DNA from: Pelagibius sp050330205
GTDB lineage: Bacteria; Pseudomonadota; Alphaproteobacteria; Kiloniellales; Kiloniellaceae
Direction: 5' to 3'
NCBI GenBank assembly: GCA_050330205.1
Contig: JBHJOA010000028.1
Location: 38,262-102,261 of the forward strand
DNA: 64,000 nucleotides
In this document: positions 63,180-64,000 of the stretch, in pieces
How positions within the stretch are numbered: position 1 is the first letter of the stretch
Layout of the letters: each line of letters opens with the position of its first letter
Notes under the pieces: generated by a model
What the model saw: the letters and a program-made list of their open reading frames with translations, nothing else
Database searches by the model: none
What the model was told of the DNA's origin: nothing
Position numbers and translations under genes: made by a program

Positions 63180-64000
63180 ATGGCAGCGACGATCAAGGGT
63201 AAGACGGGCGAGTGGGAGATGGTTATCGGGCTGGAGGTCCATGCCCAGGTGATCTCCGAGTCGAAGCTGTTCTCCGGCGCCTCGACGGCGTTCGGGGCGG
63301 CGCCCAACAGCCAGGTCTCGCTGGTCGACGCGGCCATGCCGGGCATGCTGCCGGTGCTGAACCGCTACGTCGTCGAGCAGGCGGTGCGCACCGGGCTGGG
63401 CCTGAAGGCGCAGATCAACCTGACCTCGGTGTTCGAGCGCAAGAACTACTTCTACGCCGACCTGCCGCAGGGCTACCAGATCTCGCAGTACCTGCATCCC
63501 ATCGTCGGCGAGGGCACCATCGTTCTCGACCTGGAAGACGGCGCGACCCGCGAGGTCGGCATCGAGCGGCTGCACCTGGAGCAGGATGCCGGCAAGTCGA
63601 TCCACGACCAGCATCCGACGCAGTCCTACATCGACCTCAACCGCTCGGGCGTGGCGCTGATGGAGATCGTCTCCAAGCCCGACATGCGCTCGGCGGAGGA
63701 GGCGGGGGCCTACCTGCGCAAGCTGCGCACCATCCTGCGCTATCTCGGCACCTGCGACGGCAACATGGACGAAGGCTCGATGCGCGCCGACGTGAACCTC
63801 TCGGTGCGCCGTCCCGGCGAACCGCTGAGCACGCGCACGGAGACCAAGAACGTCAACTCCATCCGCTTCGTGCAGCAGGCCATCGAGCAGGAGGCGCGGC
63901 GCCAGATCCAGGTGCTGGAGGACGGCGGCGAGATCGTGCAGGAGACGCGCCTGTTCGACGGCATGACCGGGAAGTCGCGCTCCATGCGCTCCAAGGAGGA
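63180..64000 (+). CDS. gatB: Asp-tRNA(Asn)/Glu-tRNA(Gln) amidotransferase subunit GatB, 3' end outside window
   Basis: First 273 codons visible from the ATG at 63180, of about 480-500. GatB activates the mischarged aminoacyl-tRNA with ATP and receives ammonia from GatA. WEMVIGLEVHAQVISESKLF, FERKNYFYADLPQGYQISQY, LHLEQDAGKSIHD and GNMDEGSMRADVNLSVRRPG are family signatures. GGAGACG lies just upstream. The gene continues past 64000 in frame. Confidence 0.97.
   Translation, partial: MAATIKGKTGEWEMVIGLEVHAQVISESKLFSGASTAFGAAPNSQVSLVDAAMPGMLPVLNRYVVEQAVRTGLGLKAQINLTSVFERKNYFYADLPQGYQISQYLHPIVGEGTIVLDLEDGATREVGIERLHLEQDAGKSIHDQHPTQSYIDLNRSGVALMEIVSKPDMRSAEEAGAYLRKLRTILRYLGTCDGNMDEGSMRADVNLSVRRPGEPLSTRTETKNVNSIRFVQQAIEQEARRQIQVLEDGGEIVQETRLFDGMTGKSRSMRSKE

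Overview
The window is 64 kb of GC-rich (roughly two thirds G+C by eye) chromosomal DNA from an alphaproteobacterium, most likely a marine member of the Rhodospirillales. This placement is an inference. It rests on gene order (holC-pepA // lptF-lptG-lptD-surA-pdxA-rsmA; hdaA-ppk-ppx-rnd-aspS; divK-pleD-rpmG; rnr-topA-dprA-plsY-pyrC-pyrB; ruvX-gatC-gatA-gatB), on alphaproteobacterial families (EipB, DivK/PleD, HdaA, a short aa3 oxidase subunit IV, a PAS_5-like protein), and on a cupin DMSP lyase.

Region by region. 1-7053 (minus) is an outer-membrane biogenesis operon (lptF, lptG, lptD, surA) running into pdxA and rsmA; rsmA is cut by the window edge. 7363-9346 (plus) holds pepA and holC. 9366-15233 is mixed: a drug/metabolite exporter, a PAS protein, an ABC-F ATPase, ndk with a clear terminator, two small envelope proteins and a 40-residue oxidase subunit. 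15368-17082 is purN/purM. 17202-21014 is a translationally coupled run (DUF2066, AI-2E permease, HdaA) followed by an SDR protein without the usual catalytic Tyr/Lys. A 268-bp three-armed palindromic element (21098-21365) and a His-rich surface-antigen-like gene lie between this run and ppk-ppx. 26063-30397 has an M23 peptidase whose start lies inside a repeat, then rnd and aspS.

30438-40680 is the most accessory part: agmatine deiminase, a DUF1127 gene divergent from a LysR regulator with a palindrome between them, a DMSP lyase, a lone amino-acid-type binding protein followed by a chemoreceptor, a diguanylate cyclase and eipB. 40702-45325 has dinB, a ROK kinase, the divK-pleD cell-cycle pair and rpmG. 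45451-56840 (minus) runs through an S41 peptidase, rnr, topA, dprA, plsY, a dihydroorotase that has lost its metal-binding HxH, and pyrB. 56919-59638 has a class III CoA-transferase, an AEC permease and ruvX. 60442-64000 is the gatCAB amidotransferase locus with a GNAT gene inside it; gatB is cut by the window edge.

The most notable non-coding content is a family of short palindromes arranged as composite arrays at 37.9-38.1, 53.75-53.84, 59.74-60.26 and 62.73-63.15 kb, including a ~124-bp tandem array and an exact 200-bp-period duplication. Others are the Y-shaped element at 21.1 kb, an FNR/FixK-like box upstream of ppk, and an identical inverted repeat (TCTCAA-N18-TTGAGA) upstream of two unrelated genes. 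I saw no rRNA, tRNA, CRISPR array, prophage or transposase gene.
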